Shown here: one piece after another, positions 23,494 through 33,062 of the stretch
How the letters are laid out: every line of letters starts with the position of its first letter
Position numbering within the stretch: position 1 is the first letter of the stretch
From: Bacteroidales bacterium
GTDB lineage: Bacteria > Bacteroidota > Bacteroidia > Bacteroidales > Lentimicrobiaceae
Direction of reading: 5' to 3'
Assembly (NCBI GenBank): GCA_016705005.1
Contig: JADIZB010000004.1
Span: 1-64,000 of the forward strand
Length of the DNA stretch: 64,000 nt
Made by a program: the position numbers and the translations under genes
The notes under the pieces: model-generated
Databases searched by the model: none
What the model saw: the letters and a program-made list of their open reading frames with translations, nothing else
What the model was told of the DNA's origin: nothing

Positions 23494-25023
23494 TTATTCC
23501 CATTCAATGGTAGCCGGAGGCTTTGAACTTATATCATAGACAACCCGGTTAACACCCCTAACCTTGTTGATAATATCATTTGACACCTTTGCCAGAAACC
23601 CGTAAGGAAGGTGTGACCAATCGGCTGTCATACCATCGGTTGAACCAACCGCCCGAAGGGCAACAACAAACTCGTATGTGCGCTCATCGCCCATAACTCC
23701 GACTGATTTCACCGGAAGAAGCACAACAGCAGCCTGCCAGACTTCCTGATAAAGTCCTGCCGATTTCAAGCCGTCGATAAAAATAGCATCGGCTTCCTGA
23801 AGAATCCTTATTTTTTCAGGGGTTATCTCCCCCAATATCCTGATTCCTAGCCCGGGACCGGGAAAAGGATGGCGGTTGAGAATTTCAGGATCAATGCCAA
23901 GGCCTGTGCCTACCCGGCGGACTTCGTCCTTAAAAAGGCTTTTCAAGGGTTCAACTACTTTCAGCTTCATGTAATCGGGCAACCCGCCGACATTGTGATG
24001 TGATTTGATGGTGGCCGAAGGACCGTTGACTGAAACCGATTCAATAACATCGGGATAAATGGTTCCCTGGGCAAGCCAGCTTACACCGGTAATCAGGTGA
24101 GCTTCGTGGTCAAAAACATCAATAAAGGTTTTACCTATGGCTTTGCGCTTCAGTTCCGGCTCACTGATGCCTTCCAGTGCAGACAGAAAACGATTCCCGG
24201 CATCGACGCCTTTAACATTCAGCCCCATGTGCTGGTATGAGTCCAGAACTTTCTTGTACTCATCCTTTCGGAGGAGTCCATTGTCAACGAAAATGCAATG
24301 CAGGTTTTTTCCAATGGCCTTGTGCAGCAATACAGCTGCCACCGATGAATCAACCCCACCGGAAAGGCCAAGAACAACTTTATCGTTGCCGAGGTTATTT
24401 TTCAATTCCTCTATGGTAGATTCAATGAATGAAGCCGGTGTCCATTGCTGGTGACAACCACAAACTGAAACAACAAAATTTTTGAGTAAAACAGCTCCTT
24501 CAGAGGAGTGATAAACCTCCGGATGAAACTGAATCCCCCAGGTTAGTTCGTTTTCAATCTGAAAACCTGCAATTTCAACATCCGCAGTACTGGCAATCAC
24601 TTTGAAATGATCAGGTTTACGCAGGATGGTATCGCCATGCGACATCCACACCTGACTCTCGGCACTCATCCCTGTCAGAAGCTGGTTTGTTATGTCGATA
24701 AACCCGAGATTGGCCCTGCCATATTCCCGCGTGTTTGATGCCATCACTTCGCCTCCCATAGTCTGGGCAAGATACTGCGCCCCATAACACACGGCCAGCA
24801 TCGGAACTTTTCCACGAATAACAGACAGGTCAGGATATGGAGCATCTTTATCTCTGACCGAAAAAGGACTGCCCGATAAAATCACGCCCTTGATCCATGG
24901 GGTAATTTCCGGAATTTTATTGAATGGATAAATCTCACAATATACATTTAACTCCCTGACTCTACGTGCAATAAGCTGAGTATACTGGGATCCGAAATCA
25001 AGAATTAAAATTGTCTCCTGCAT
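23494..25023 (-). CDS. guaA: GMP synthase (glutamine-hydrolysing)
   Basis: Converts XMP, ATP and glutamine to GMP in de novo purine synthesis; 509 residues. The start at 25023 (MQETILILDFGSQYTQLIARR) is preferred over an upstream in-frame ATG at 25152, whose extension translates an extragenic repeat. The class I amidotransferase domain has Cys79 (AVCYGAQ), His167 and Glu169 (IQFHPE); the ATP-pyrophosphatase P-loop is SGGVDSS at 221-227; and the C-terminal dimerisation domain ends KPPATIEWE. A TATCTTTG box lies four bases upstream of the ATG. Confidence 0.97.
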   Translation of the reverse strand: MQETILILDFGSQYTQLIARRVRELNVYCEIYPFNKIPEITPWIKGVILSGSPFSVRDKDAPYPDLSVIRGKVPMLAVCYGAQYLAQTMGGEVMASNTREYGRANLGFIDITNQLLTGMSAESQVWMSHGDTILRKPDHFKVIASTADVEIAGFQIENELTWGIQFHPEVYHSSEGAVLLKNFVVSVCGCHQQWTPASFIESTIEELKNNLGNDKVVLGLSGGVDSSVAAVLLHKAIGKNLHCIFVDNGLLRKDEYKKVLDSYQHMGLNVKGVDAGNRFLSALEGISEPELKRKAIGKTFIDVFDHEAHLITGVSWLAQGTIYPDVIESVSVNGPSATIKSHHNVGGLPDYMKLKVVEPLKSLFKDEVRRVGTGLGIDPEILNRHPFPGPGLGIRILGEITPEKIRILQEADAIFIDGLKSAGLYQEVWQAAVVLLPVKSVGVMGDERTYEFVVALRAVGSTDGMTADWSHLPYGFLAKVSNDIINKVRGVNRVVYDISSKPPATIEWE

Positions 25024-25036
25024 GGTGCAAAGATAG

Positions 25037-25098
25037 GGATTTCGTATTTCGGATTGTTGATTTCGGGTTGCTGATTTTGGATTGCTGATTTTGGGTTT
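25037..25098. repeat. Short direct repeats upstream of guaA
   Basis: Units of gattttggattgct/gatttcgggttgct repeat about four times. They generate a spurious in-frame extension of guaA (KISNPKSATRNQQSEIRNP). Confidence 0.7.
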
Positions 25099-25268
25099 CG
25101 CCTGCTCCTGCAAAAGCGCTGGGATTACTGAATTAACTGTAGTATACTTCACTCCGGTTTTGATACAGGATCAGGTATTTCTAAGGATTTACATTCTGTT
25201 GTTTTACAGCAATGTGTTTTACCGCTTTTCCTTTCACGAAGAACTCATTTTATCACCAATAAACTGAA

Positions 25269-25439
25269 TTATAATGCACTCATTGTATTGAAGCCAAATG
25301 AATCAGAAATCGTCAAATTACAGTTCCCTCCTTTTGGTGGATTCTTCTTTAAAATTTGAAACCGGATTTCCTTAGGCATGGTTTTAAAAGGCTGAACTGA
25401 AATTGAACCCCGATAGCTTTGTGTCCTTATATTTTTCAT
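25269..25439 (-). CDS. Possible 56-residue hypothetical protein
   Basis: An ATG-started frame reads MKNIRTQSYRGSISVQPFKT...RFQILKKNPPKGGNC...SFGFNTMSAL. It is basic in the middle and shows no membrane segment or known motif. No convincing promoter box is seen. It lies between guaA and the divergent Rrf2 gene and is the only candidate in this 509-base gap; it may be a remnant or chance. Confidence 0.25.
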   Translation of the reverse strand: MKNIRTQSYRGSISVQPFKTMPKEIRFQILKKNPPKGGNCNLTISDSFGFNTMSAL

Positions 25440-25473
25440 TTCATAAACTAACTACCGGCAATAAAATATTTAT

Positions 25474-25513
25474 TCGGATATTTTTGTCCGATTAAAAATA
25501 ATCTCTATTTTTG
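25474..25513 (+). promoter_or_regulatory. Rrf2-gene promoter with overlapping palindrome
   Basis: TTG (25484-25486) and TATTTTTG (25506-25513) are exactly 19 bases apart. The inverted repeat TCGGA (25474-25478) / TCCGA (25487-25491) brackets the minus-33 element, a likely operator for autoregulation by the Rrf2 protein. The predicted start site near 25520 leaves a 13-base leader. Confidence 0.6.
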
Positions 25514-25532
25514 TGCCATAAAAAAAAGCAAG

Positions 25533-25967
25533 ATGTTTTCAAAAGCCTGTGAATATGCTATAAGGGCAACCATATATATCGCCAGGCAATCAATGGAAGG
25601 TCTCAGGGCGAGTCTGGCAGATATTTCACGTGAGATAGATTCTCCGATTGCTTTTACATCTAAAATTTTGCAGCAGTTGGTTAAGGCAGAGATCATTTAT
25701 TCCACACGGGGGCAGACCGGGGGATTTTATATAGAATCAGCCATGATGGAAAGTATAACCATCGCCGGGATCGTCACAGCCATTGATGGTGATGCCATAT
25801 ACACCGACTGCGGGCTGGGTCTTAAGGAATGCTCAGGCGCAGAACCTTGTCCGGTCCATGAAAAATTTGCAGAGATACGGGAAAGTTTAAAAAATGTGCT
25901 TGAATCTACCAACATCGCTTCATTGGCTTCAGGCCTGAAAAATGGTGTTACCTGCCTGAAGCGATAA
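25533..25967 (+). CDS. Rrf2-family transcriptional regulator, NsrR/IscR-like
   Basis: A 144-residue DNA-binding repressor. The N-terminal winged helix (MFSKACEYAIRATIYIARQ ... SPIAFTSKILQQLVKAEII) is the Rrf2 signature. Cys93, Cys100 and Cys106 (DCGLGLKECSGAEPCPVH) match the spacing of the [Fe-S] ligands in Rrf2 sensors. The next gene, 75 bases on, is an NO reductase, so it is most likely the NO-responsive regulator of that gene. It carries its own promoter/palindrome. Cluster type and inducing signal are inferred. Confidence 0.9.
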   Translation: MFSKACEYAIRATIYIARQSMEGLRASLADISREIDSPIAFTSKILQQLVKAEIIYSTRGQTGGFYIESAMMESITIAGIVTAIDGDAIYTDCGLGLKECSGAEPCPVHEKFAEIRESLKNVLESTNIASLASGLKNGVTCLKR

Positions 25968-26042
25968 TTTTTTTAATTAATTTTAAGTATTGAAGTGCTT
26001 GATTACCTTCTTAAACTTTAAATTCACATAAATTCTACACTT

Positions 26043-28280
26043 ATGAAACCTGAGAAGAAACTCTGGATTGGCTTTGCCGCTGTGGTCGGCATCTCCTTCG
26101 CTGTTTTGTTGTATTATGGATATGAAATATACCAGAAAGCCCCACCTGTTCCGTTAAGAGTAATCACTACGGATGGAACTGTGCTTTTTACCGGGCAGGA
26201 CATCAAGGATGGTCAGAATGTCTGGCAAAGCATGGGGGGACAGGAAGTTGGAAGTATCTGGGGCCATGGCGCCTATGTTGCACCTGACTGGACAGCCGAC
26301 TACGTTCACCGGGAAGCAGTTTTTATTCTTGAAAAATGGTCGGTGGAGGAATTCGGCCAAAGCTATGAAATGCTCGATGAAGAGAAAAAGGCAGCCCTTG
26401 AGAGACGTTTACAGAATTTTCTCAGGAAGAACACCTATGATGATCATAACAAAACCATTACAGTCAGTCCCCTGAGGGCAGAAGTCATCCAAAGTTTGTT
26501 TGCCTATTATTCCGGATTATTTACCAATGACCCGTCGCTCAGCAAACTCAGGAATGCTTATGCCATCCCTGAAAATGCAATCAAAGACCAGGAGCGGATG
26601 CGAAAAATGAATGCCTTCTTTTTCTGGGCATCATGGGCATGTGTTACAGAACGTCCTGACGAATCAGTAACTTATACCCACAACTGGCCGCCCGACACCA
26701 TTGTAGGCAACAAACCCACGGGAGACCTCATTCTATGGACCGGGTTCAGTGTAATCATGCTGTTGCTGGGCATCGGTTTGCTGGTATTTTATCATGCCAG
26801 GACAAAAGAAGAATCGGAAACTGAGATGCCGAAAGAAGATCCCCTGATGCGCCAGAATATTACCCCTTCGATGAAAGCTGTTGAAAAATACTTCTGGGTC
26901 GTTAATTTTCTTATCCTGCTGCAGGTTGTTATGGGGATTGTAACTGCCCACTACGGGGTTGAAGGAGAAGGACTGTATGGCTTCCCGCTGGCTGAATTTA
27001 TGCCTTATGCCATTTCGCGGACCTGGCATGTTCAGCTGGCTATTTTCTGGATTGCTACCGCCTGGCTTGCCACGGGACTATACATTGCCCCGGCTGTTTC
27101 GGGCAGTGATCCGAAATTTCAGAAACTCGGGGTTAATTTCCTCTTTTTCGCTTTACTCATTATTGTACTGGGTTCAATGGCCGGACAATGGTTTGGGGTA
27201 ATGCAGAGACTGGGCCTGGTTGAAAACTTCTGGTTTGGTCATCAGGGATATGAATATGTTGATCTTGGAAGGTTCTGGCAGATTTTCCTCCTTGTGGGAT
27301 TGTTTATCTGGCTCGCGCTTATGGCCAGACCATTGATCCCGGTATTTAAAAGAAAGACAGAAGAAAAAAACCTTCTGATCCTTTTCCTGATCGCATCGGC
27401 GGCAATTGCTCTTTTCTATGCCGCCGGCCTGATGTGGGGAAGGCAAACAAACCTGGCAATTGCTGAATACTGGCGCTGGTGGGTAGTACATCTCTGGGTT
27501 GAAGGTTTCTTCGAAGTTTTCGCAACGGTGGTTGCGGCATTTCTCTTTGTCAGGATGGGACTTCTCAGAACCAGAACAGCCACTTCAGGTGTACTCTTTG
27601 CCACCATCATCTTTCTTTCAGGTGGTATCCTCGGCACCTTCCATCACCTCTATTTTACAGGCACACCAACTGCGATTATGGCACTTGGCGCAACTTTCAG
27701 TGCCCTTGAAGTGGTTCCCCTGATACTTATCGGATTCGAAGCCTTTCACAATTACAGATTAAGCAAATCCACTGAATGGTTGCGCGACTATAAATGGCCC
27801 ATTTACAGCCTTCTTTCTGTCTCCTTCTGGAATTTTCTTGGTGCCGGAATCTTCGGTTTCGTAATTAACCCGCCGATTGCACTTTATTATATGCAGGGAT
27901 TAAACACCACACCGGTCCATGGCCATGCGGCATTGTTCGGTGTTTACGGAATGCTGGGCATTGGCCTGATGTTGTTCGTATTACGCAGCCTCTACCGGCA
28001 ACAGGTCTGGAATGAAAAACTGCTCGCTTTTTCCTTCTGGGCGATCAATATCGGGTTGCTCCTGATGATTTTCCTGAGTGTATTGCCGGTTGGATTTATG
28101 CAGACGGTAGCCAGTGTTAACGAAGGTATGTGGTATGCCCGCTCGGCCGACTTTATGCAGCAACCCACATTGATCGTTTTCCGCTGGTTGCGCACCATCG
28201 GTGATACCATTTTTGCCATGGGGACGCTTGCACTCTGCTGGTTTGTCTTCAGGCTGGCATTTCAGGCCAAAACCAGGTAA
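26043..28280 (+). CDS. norZ: Quinol-dependent nitric oxide reductase (qNor)
   Basis: Reduces two NO to N2O with electrons from quinol at the cytoplasmic membrane. At 745 residues it is a single-chain qNor: an N-terminal helix and periplasmic cytochrome-c-like domain without heme motif (residues 30-215, IKDGQNVWQSMGGQEVGSIWGHG), then about 12 helices of the heme-copper oxidase fold. Heme and FeB ligands are visible in the helices RTWHVQLAIFW, HLWVEGFFEVF, GTFHHLYF and VHGHAALFGVYG. The Glu in HLWVEGFFE is the family's catalytic carboxylate region. It probably serves NO detoxification under the control of the upstream Rrf2 regulator. No other denitrification gene is in the window. Confidence 0.95.
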   Translation: MKPEKKLWIGFAAVVGISFAVLLYYGYEIYQKAPPVPLRVITTDGTVLFTGQDIKDGQNVWQSMGGQEVGSIWGHGAYVAPDWTADYVHREAVFILEKWSVEEFGQSYEMLDEEKKAALERRLQNFLRKNTYDDHNKTITVSPLRAEVIQSLFAYYSGLFTNDPSLSKLRNAYAIPENAIKDQERMRKMNAFFFWASWACVTERPDESVTYTHNWPPDTIVGNKPTGDLILWTGFSVIMLLLGIGLLVFYHARTKEESETEMPKEDPLMRQNITPSMKAVEKYFWVVNFLILLQVVMGIVTAHYGVEGEGLYGFPLAEFMPYAISRTWHVQLAIFWIATAWLATGLYIAPAVSGSDPKFQKLGVNFLFFALLIIVLGSMAGQWFGVMQRLGLVENFWFGHQGYEYVDLGRFWQIFLLVGLFIWLALMARPLIPVFKRKTEEKNLLILFLIASAAIALFYAAGLMWGRQTNLAIAEYWRWWVVHLWVEGFFEVFATVVAAFLFVRMGLLRTRTATSGVLFATIIFLSGGILGTFHHLYFTGTPTAIMALGATFSALEVVPLILIGFEAFHNYRLSKSTEWLRDYKWPIYSLLSVSFWNFLGAGIFGFVINPPIALYYMQGLNTTPVHGHAALFGVYGMLGIGLMLFVLRSLYRQQVWNEKLLAFSFWAINIGLLLMIFLSVLPVGFMQTVASVNEGMWYARSADFMQQPTLIVFRWLRTIGDTIFAMGTLALCWFVFRLAFQAKTR

Positions 28281-28362
28281 ACCAACTGCATGAACGGAAT
28301 GCAGATTTAACCTGTTGAATCAAACCATTATTAAAGGATCATCTGCATTTCAGAAAACAATC

Positions 28363-28402
28363 AGAGGCACTGTCATCAGCTTCGGCTGAAGACAGTGCCT
28401 CT
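28363..28402. terminator. Bidirectional terminator with UUCG tetraloop
   Basis: A 12-bp stem AGAGGCACTGTC/GACAGTGCCTCT encloses a second 5-bp stem TCAGC/GCTGA closed by TTCG, a very stable hairpin. It sits between the convergent NO reductase and TolB-like genes. Confidence 0.85.
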
Positions 28403-28447
28403 TTAATTCATTGACAGCTCATACCAGATGAATGCCCGGAATCTTTC

Positions 28448-29569
28448 TTATTCTACCCAATCAGCGATGAACAGGTTGGTGAACCGGGTACCGCCGTTGT
28501 TTCGGTTGGATGAGAAGATCAGCTTTTTTCCGTCGTAGGAGAACATGGGAAAAGCATCGAAAACAGGATCATAAGAAATCCGTTCAAGCCCTGAACCATC
28601 TGTGTTGATCATATAGAGGTTGAATTCAAAACCTCTTGCTCCTGCATGGTTGGAGCTGAAAATTATCTTCTTTCCGGAAGGATGGAAAAAAGGCGCCCAG
28701 TTTGCTTTGCCCAGGTTTGTAATCTGTTTCAATTCAGAACCATCTACATTGCAGGTATATATTTCCATGTTTGTCGGAGCAACCAGTCCCTCTTTAAGCA
28801 AGTCTTTATATTCTTTCACTGCCTCCATTGTCTGAGGCCTTGAAGCCCTGAAAACAAGCTGTCTGCTGTCGGGTGAAAAGAAAGCACCACCATCATAGCC
28901 AAGACCGGATGTTACCTGTTTCACATTACTCCCGTCGATATTACAGGTAAATAATTCCAGGTCCCCTGTGCGGTCAGAGGTAAAGACTACCATCTTTCCA
29001 TCGGGCGATACGGTTGCTTCAGCATCATATCCCTCATGTTTCACAAGTGTATCAACAATATTACCACTGAGGTCGGCAATATAGATATCAAAATCGTTGT
29101 AAATCGGCCAGAGATACTTGCCATCTGCCCTGCGCTCGGGCTCAGGCGGACATGCCGGCCCTCCTGACCTTGTTGAGGCATAAAGTATGGTTTTATCACC
29201 CGGCATGAAATAGGAACAGGTGGTACGGCCAACACCGTTGCTGATCAGTTGAGGTTTTTGTTTCAACATATCTCCGTTGATGAAAGGAAAAGCATAAATC
29301 TGGTCGCATTCAGCACCCCATTCCCGGCTTTTGGCCTGAAACGTAATCATAGAATCATCAAAACTGAAGTACGCTTCGGCATAATCACCGTTTTTAGTCA
29401 GTTGTCTGATATTTCTGAGGTGCATTTCCTGCTGATAGCGAATGGTGGTATCCGGACCCTGTTTTCCGTTTATTCCGCCAGTGGGATGGGAATGGTTCAT
29501 GACGACCGGAACAAACAAAGATGAAATACCCGCTGAAAGCAGAAAAAAAGGTAATGCATATATTTTCAT
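28448..29569 (-). CDS. TolB-like PD40 beta-propeller protein
   Basis: A 373-residue exported protein with an N-terminal signal or membrane anchor (MKIYALPFFLLSAGISSLFVPVV). At least five PD40/WD40-like blades are visible, each of the form PDG-K-x-x-x-F-T/S-S (SPDGKMVVFTSDRTGDLELFT, HPSGKKIIFSSNHAG, SYDGKKLIFSSNRNNGG), as in the TolB C-terminal propeller. It lacks the TolB N-terminal domain and is not in a tol-pal operon, so its partner is unknown. Monocistronic, ending at the bidirectional hairpin. Confidence 0.85.
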   Translation of the reverse strand: MKIYALPFFLLSAGISSLFVPVVMNHSHPTGGINGKQGPDTTIRYQQEMHLRNIRQLTKNGDYAEAYFSFDDSMITFQAKSREWGAECDQIYAFPFINGDMLKQKPQLISNGVGRTTCSYFMPGDKTILYASTRSGGPACPPEPERRADGKYLWPIYNDFDIYIADLSGNIVDTLVKHEGYDAEATVSPDGKMVVFTSDRTGDLELFTCNIDGSNVKQVTSGLGYDGGAFFSPDSRQLVFRASRPQTMEAVKEYKDLLKEGLVAPTNMEIYTCNVDGSELKQITNLGKANWAPFFHPSGKKIIFSSNHAGARGFEFNLYMINTDGSGLERISYDPVFDAFPMFSYDGKKLIFSSNRNNGGTRFTNLFIADWVE

Positions 29570-29803
29570 AAACGAACGAATTGTTTAATGCGTTTGGAAT
29601 TAATTTGTTTAAGACTAATAGCCTTATAAACTAAAGTAACATGGAATGGTTCAAACAGCGTTGAGAAACCTGTGTAAGAGAATCGGGTTCATTGAGCTTC
29701 ACGAACCGTTAATCTGAAGAAGGGAAATTACACCGGATTAAGGTCTTTCGGTCCGGTGTTTCCAAAGATCTGTATTATCTTTACTGACTGACAGAAGAAA
29801 TGT

Positions 29804-30397
29804 ATGGAGCAGCTTTTTTTTACCGGCCCCGAAGAATTTCTGGGCTGGCTTGAGAACAATCACGACAAGGCCAGGGAACTCTGGGTTTGTTTGTACAAAA
29901 AGGTTAAAAAACAGGGGAAAGGTCTTGATTACGTCAGTGCAGTTAAAATCGCGTTGTGCTATGGCTGGATTGATGGTAAGGCTCAATCCATAGACCAGTT
30001 TTCATATAAAATCCGATTCACACCGCGCAAACCGGATAGTGTCTGGAGCCTGATCAACGTAAAACGCGTTGAAGAGCTTTCGGCTGCCGGGCTGATGCAC
30101 CCGGCTGGTATGGCTGCTTTCGAAAAACGCAAACCTGAAAAAACCGGGATTTACGCATTTGAACGTGAGCCTGTGCTACTGACAAAAGAAATGGAGGATC
30201 TGTTAAAGGAAAACCATCAGGCCCTGAAATATTTTAACGGTAGTTCTCCTGGTTACCGTAAAACCTGTATTCACTGGATTATGAGCGCCAAACAGGAGAT
30301 TACCAGAGATAAAAGATTAAAAGTACTGATAGAATGTTCATCGGCCGGAGTGAAAATACCGCTTTTAAGGAATGATTCAGGTCACAGAAAACAATGA
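29804..30397 (+). CDS. YdeI/OmpD-associated family protein
   Basis: A 197-residue cytoplasmic protein of the YdeI family (bacteriocin-protection-like). Recognisable segments are LWVCLYKKVKKQGKGLDYVSAVKIALCYGWIDG, FTPRKPDSVWSLINVKRVEEL and the C-terminal helical part ending in SPGYRKTCIHWIMSAKQ, which form the family's two conserved halves. Biochemical function is not established; stress and peptide resistance have been proposed in other bacteria. It is followed by the T9SS gene with an out-of-frame overlap only if that gene used its far upstream start. Confidence 0.85.
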   Translation: MEQLFFTGPEEFLGWLENNHDKARELWVCLYKKVKKQGKGLDYVSAVKIALCYGWIDGKAQSIDQFSYKIRFTPRKPDSVWSLINVKRVEELSAAGLMHPAGMAAFEKRKPEKTGIYAFEREPVLLTKEMEDLLKENHQALKYFNGSSPGYRKTCIHWIMSAKQEITRDKRLKVLIECSSAGVKIPLLRNDSGHRKQ

Positions 30398-30449
30398 TGC
30401 TCCATGTAAAGATAAAACAGACTCCCTTCACAGAAAAATCCATCAGACA

Positions 30450-32039
30450 ATGGGAAAATATTTCCTTTTCTTCTTATTCGTACTGCAGATTCATACAATA
30501 AAGGGTCAGAACCGTAATATATCAAACGGGTTGATATTTGACGGCGAACCTTTCATAGTGGTTAACCCTTCCGACCCTCAGCACCTTGTTGTTGCATGGA
30601 TGGGGTTTGTTCTTCAGAATCGTGTTATGATAAAAACCAGGGTAAGCCGGGATGCAGGCAGAACATGGAGTCAGGCTCAAACGGTGCAGCACATCGAAGC
30701 AGGATATACATCAGCCGATCCGTCCCTGGCTTTCGATAACAATGGCAATGTATTTCTGAGTTATATCGATTATGACCCCTACTTCACTTCAGGAGCAGTT
30801 TACCTCCGGAAATCGGCCGACGGAGGGTTAAGCTGGGGCAATCCTGTTACGGTTATCGATATCAATGCTGACCCCGGACAGCTACCGGTTGACCGCCCGT
30901 GGATCAGCGTTGACAGGTCGGGCGGTGAGTATAACGGAAACATATACATTACGACAGTCAATGCCACCGGAGCATCAGGCCCCTCTTACCACCCCTATTT
31001 AATCGCCTCGATCGACCACGGGGAAACTTTTGGCCCATGGCGGTACGCCGATACCACAGGGTGGCTGGCCGGATCAATGGTCAGGAAGCCAATGCCAACG
31101 CCCGTGGTTACCGGCAACGGAACCTTCCATTGCATCTACCCCAGCTATGTCATTTCGCAGGGAATTCTTCCTCAGTTTATACTTGCCACTTCACACAATG
31201 CAGGAACCACGTTTACCTATGGCACTGTTTATTCATCCGGTTTAGCAGTCGCCATTGCCGACACCTCTGCTAAAAAAGGCTATCTCCTGAAAGCCAATCC
31301 ATCGAACCCCGGACACCTGGTGTTTTTTAATCTCAGTAACGAGAACGGTGATTCCGATGTATTTTTCCGGGAGTCACTAAATGCAGGATTGACCTGGTCT
31401 GAAGGTGTCAGAATAAACGATGATTCCGTCGGGAATGGCAGAATGCAGGACCTGGTATGGGCAGGTTTCGACACCGATGGTGATCTGGCAGTAACCTGGC
31501 GCGACCGGCGTAATGCGGCAGATACCGGATATATTGCTTCTTATGAAATCTATTGCACCTCCAGAAGAAATGAATCGACTGTTTTCTCGCCCAATTTCCG
31601 AATTTCAGATACCAGCATAGAATTTAATGAAATTCTACTGGGAAACGGAAACGATTTCATGAGCGTTGAGCTCTCCAACGATACTTTAAACGCTGTTTGG
31701 GGTGATACCAGGGATGGAAAATTAAACATCTGGTTCCAGCGTGTAACCATTGACGGAACACTGGTTTCTGTGCAACAGTTAACTCATGAAACACTTCCTG
31801 ACATCAGGGTTTTTCAAACCGGACCACATACATTGGAAGTAATTGCTGAACGGACAAGGCGTATCCGCATTTTCAGCAGCTCCGGCTCCCTGGTTCTTGA
31901 TTCCGGAGCGGTTCAGGGTTCCGGAACATATGAGCTGAACATTTCAGGTTTGACTCCGGGTTTATATGTTATTAACGTTGAAACCGAATCGGGAAGTATG
32001 AATTTCAAATCGATTTTACACCAGCATACAGTAAAATAA
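30450..32039 (+). CDS. Secreted sialidase-fold (BNR repeat) protein with T9SS domain
   Basis: A 529-residue secreted protein. The ATG at 30450 is chosen because it begins the signal peptide (MGKYFLFFLFVLQIHTIKGQ). Five Asp-box motifs are visible (SRDAGRTW, SADGGLSW, SIDHGETF, SHNAGTTF, SLNAGLTW), marking a six-bladed sialidase-like propeller. No clear arginine triad is evident, so enzymatic activity is uncertain. The C-terminal 80 residues (LPDIRVFQTGPHTLEV ... IFSSSGSLV ... SGLTPGLYVINVET) form a T9SS sorting domain. Confidence 0.85.
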   Translation: MGKYFLFFLFVLQIHTIKGQNRNISNGLIFDGEPFIVVNPSDPQHLVVAWMGFVLQNRVMIKTRVSRDAGRTWSQAQTVQHIEAGYTSADPSLAFDNNGNVFLSYIDYDPYFTSGAVYLRKSADGGLSWGNPVTVIDINADPGQLPVDRPWISVDRSGGEYNGNIYITTVNATGASGPSYHPYLIASIDHGETFGPWRYADTTGWLAGSMVRKPMPTPVVTGNGTFHCIYPSYVISQGILPQFILATSHNAGTTFTYGTVYSSGLAVAIADTSAKKGYLLKANPSNPGHLVFFNLSNENGDSDVFFRESLNAGLTWSEGVRINDDSVGNGRMQDLVWAGFDTDGDLAVTWRDRRNAADTGYIASYEIYCTSRRNESTVFSPNFRISDTSIEFNEILLGNGNDFMSVELSNDTLNAVWGDTRDGKLNIWFQRVTIDGTLVSVQQLTHETLPDIRVFQTGPHTLEVIAERTRRIRIFSSSGSLVLDSGAVQGSGTYELNISGLTPGLYVINVETESGSMNFKSILHQHTVK

Positions 32040-32092
32040 GCACAAACAAGACAGGGTGGTTGGTATTGAGGAATACAAATAAAACTTGTCTC

Positions 32093-32803
32093 ATGAAACA
32101 ATGGACAACCGCGGCAGGTAGCCATGTTATAAAAATAACCGGTGGACGGAGCAATGTGTTCCTGATTTCCAGGCAAGGGATCAATGTGCTGGTTGATACG
32201 AGTCCCGGATTTATGGGAAACAGGTTGTTAAAGAAACTGAGGAAACATTTAAATTCAAATCCGGAATATCTGTTTTTAACCCACACCCATTTTGACCATG
32301 CTGCCAATGCTCATCTGATAAAAGCTTTATACAGCACAAAAATTGTAGTTCATATTGCTGAATCCGGGTTTCTTTTATCAGGAGACAGCCCACTCCCGGC
32401 CGGAACCAATGTGTTTACATCCTGGCTGGTAAGAAATTTCGGGAAAGCTGCAGCCGGAAAGGTGAAATATCATGGAGTTTCTCCGGATCTGATGATCGGC
32501 AGGGAAACAAACCTTTCAATTCACGGTATGAATATCGGAATCTTACCAACCGCAGGGCATACTGCAGGGTCAATAAGTTTAATTATTGATCATGAACTGG
32601 CTTTGGTTGGCGATACGCTCTTTGGTGTTTTTCCGGGACACTGCTTTCCTCCGTTCGCTGATAACACCGGAGAATTGATGAATAGCTGGCAACTGCTGCT
32701 GAATACCGGCTGCCGCATCTTTTTACCATCTCATGGAAGTGCAAGAACATATCAGGTGCTTGAAAGGTGCCTGAAATACCAACAAAGCAGAATCAGCAGA
32801 TAA
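32093..32803 (+). CDS. Metallo-beta-lactamase-fold hydrolase
   Basis: A 236-residue hydrolase of the MBL superfamily, glyoxalase-II-like subgroup. With the start at 32093 (MKQWTTAAGSHVIKITGG) the metal-binding motif THTHFDH gives His64, His66, Asp68 and His69; further ligands are in AGHTAGS, VGDTLF and PSHGSA. The substrate is unknown. It lies 53 bases after the T9SS gene on the same strand and could be co-transcribed. The in-frame ATG at 32060 would add eleven residues without improving the fold. Confidence 0.87.
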   Translation: MKQWTTAAGSHVIKITGGRSNVFLISRQGINVLVDTSPGFMGNRLLKKLRKHLNSNPEYLFLTHTHFDHAANAHLIKALYSTKIVVHIAESGFLLSGDSPLPAGTNVFTSWLVRNFGKAAAGKVKYHGVSPDLMIGRETNLSIHGMNIGILPTAGHTAGSISLIIDHELALVGDTLFGVFPGHCFPPFADNTGELMNSWQLLLNTGCRIFLPSHGSARTYQVLERCLKYQQSRISR

Positions 32804-33062
32804 AAAACATTCCCTTTTAGTTTAAAAACCTGCTCATCTGCATGACAGTAGCAACTCAGGTTTCCAAAAACCTGAAGCGTTGCATTATTTACCACCCCAT
32901 CTAAACTTTCGGAGTTCAGGTTTTGCCCGGAATGGGGCATTTATTACACAATCTACAGAATAACCAAAAAATGCAATCAACTGGCATTGTAGCACTTAAC
33001 ATTTTAATAGAACAGTGGCTTGTAATTTGAACAATGTCTTTTCAAATAAAAACTACACTGCT

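Noticed and set aside
25024..25152. N-terminal extension of guaA
   Set aside because: The extra 43 residues translate short direct repeats; the family start is the Met at 25023.
32880..32945. CCCCAT/ATGGGG inverted repeat after the metallo-hydrolase gene
   Set aside because: The arms are far apart (about 35 bases) and no T run follows; too weak to call.
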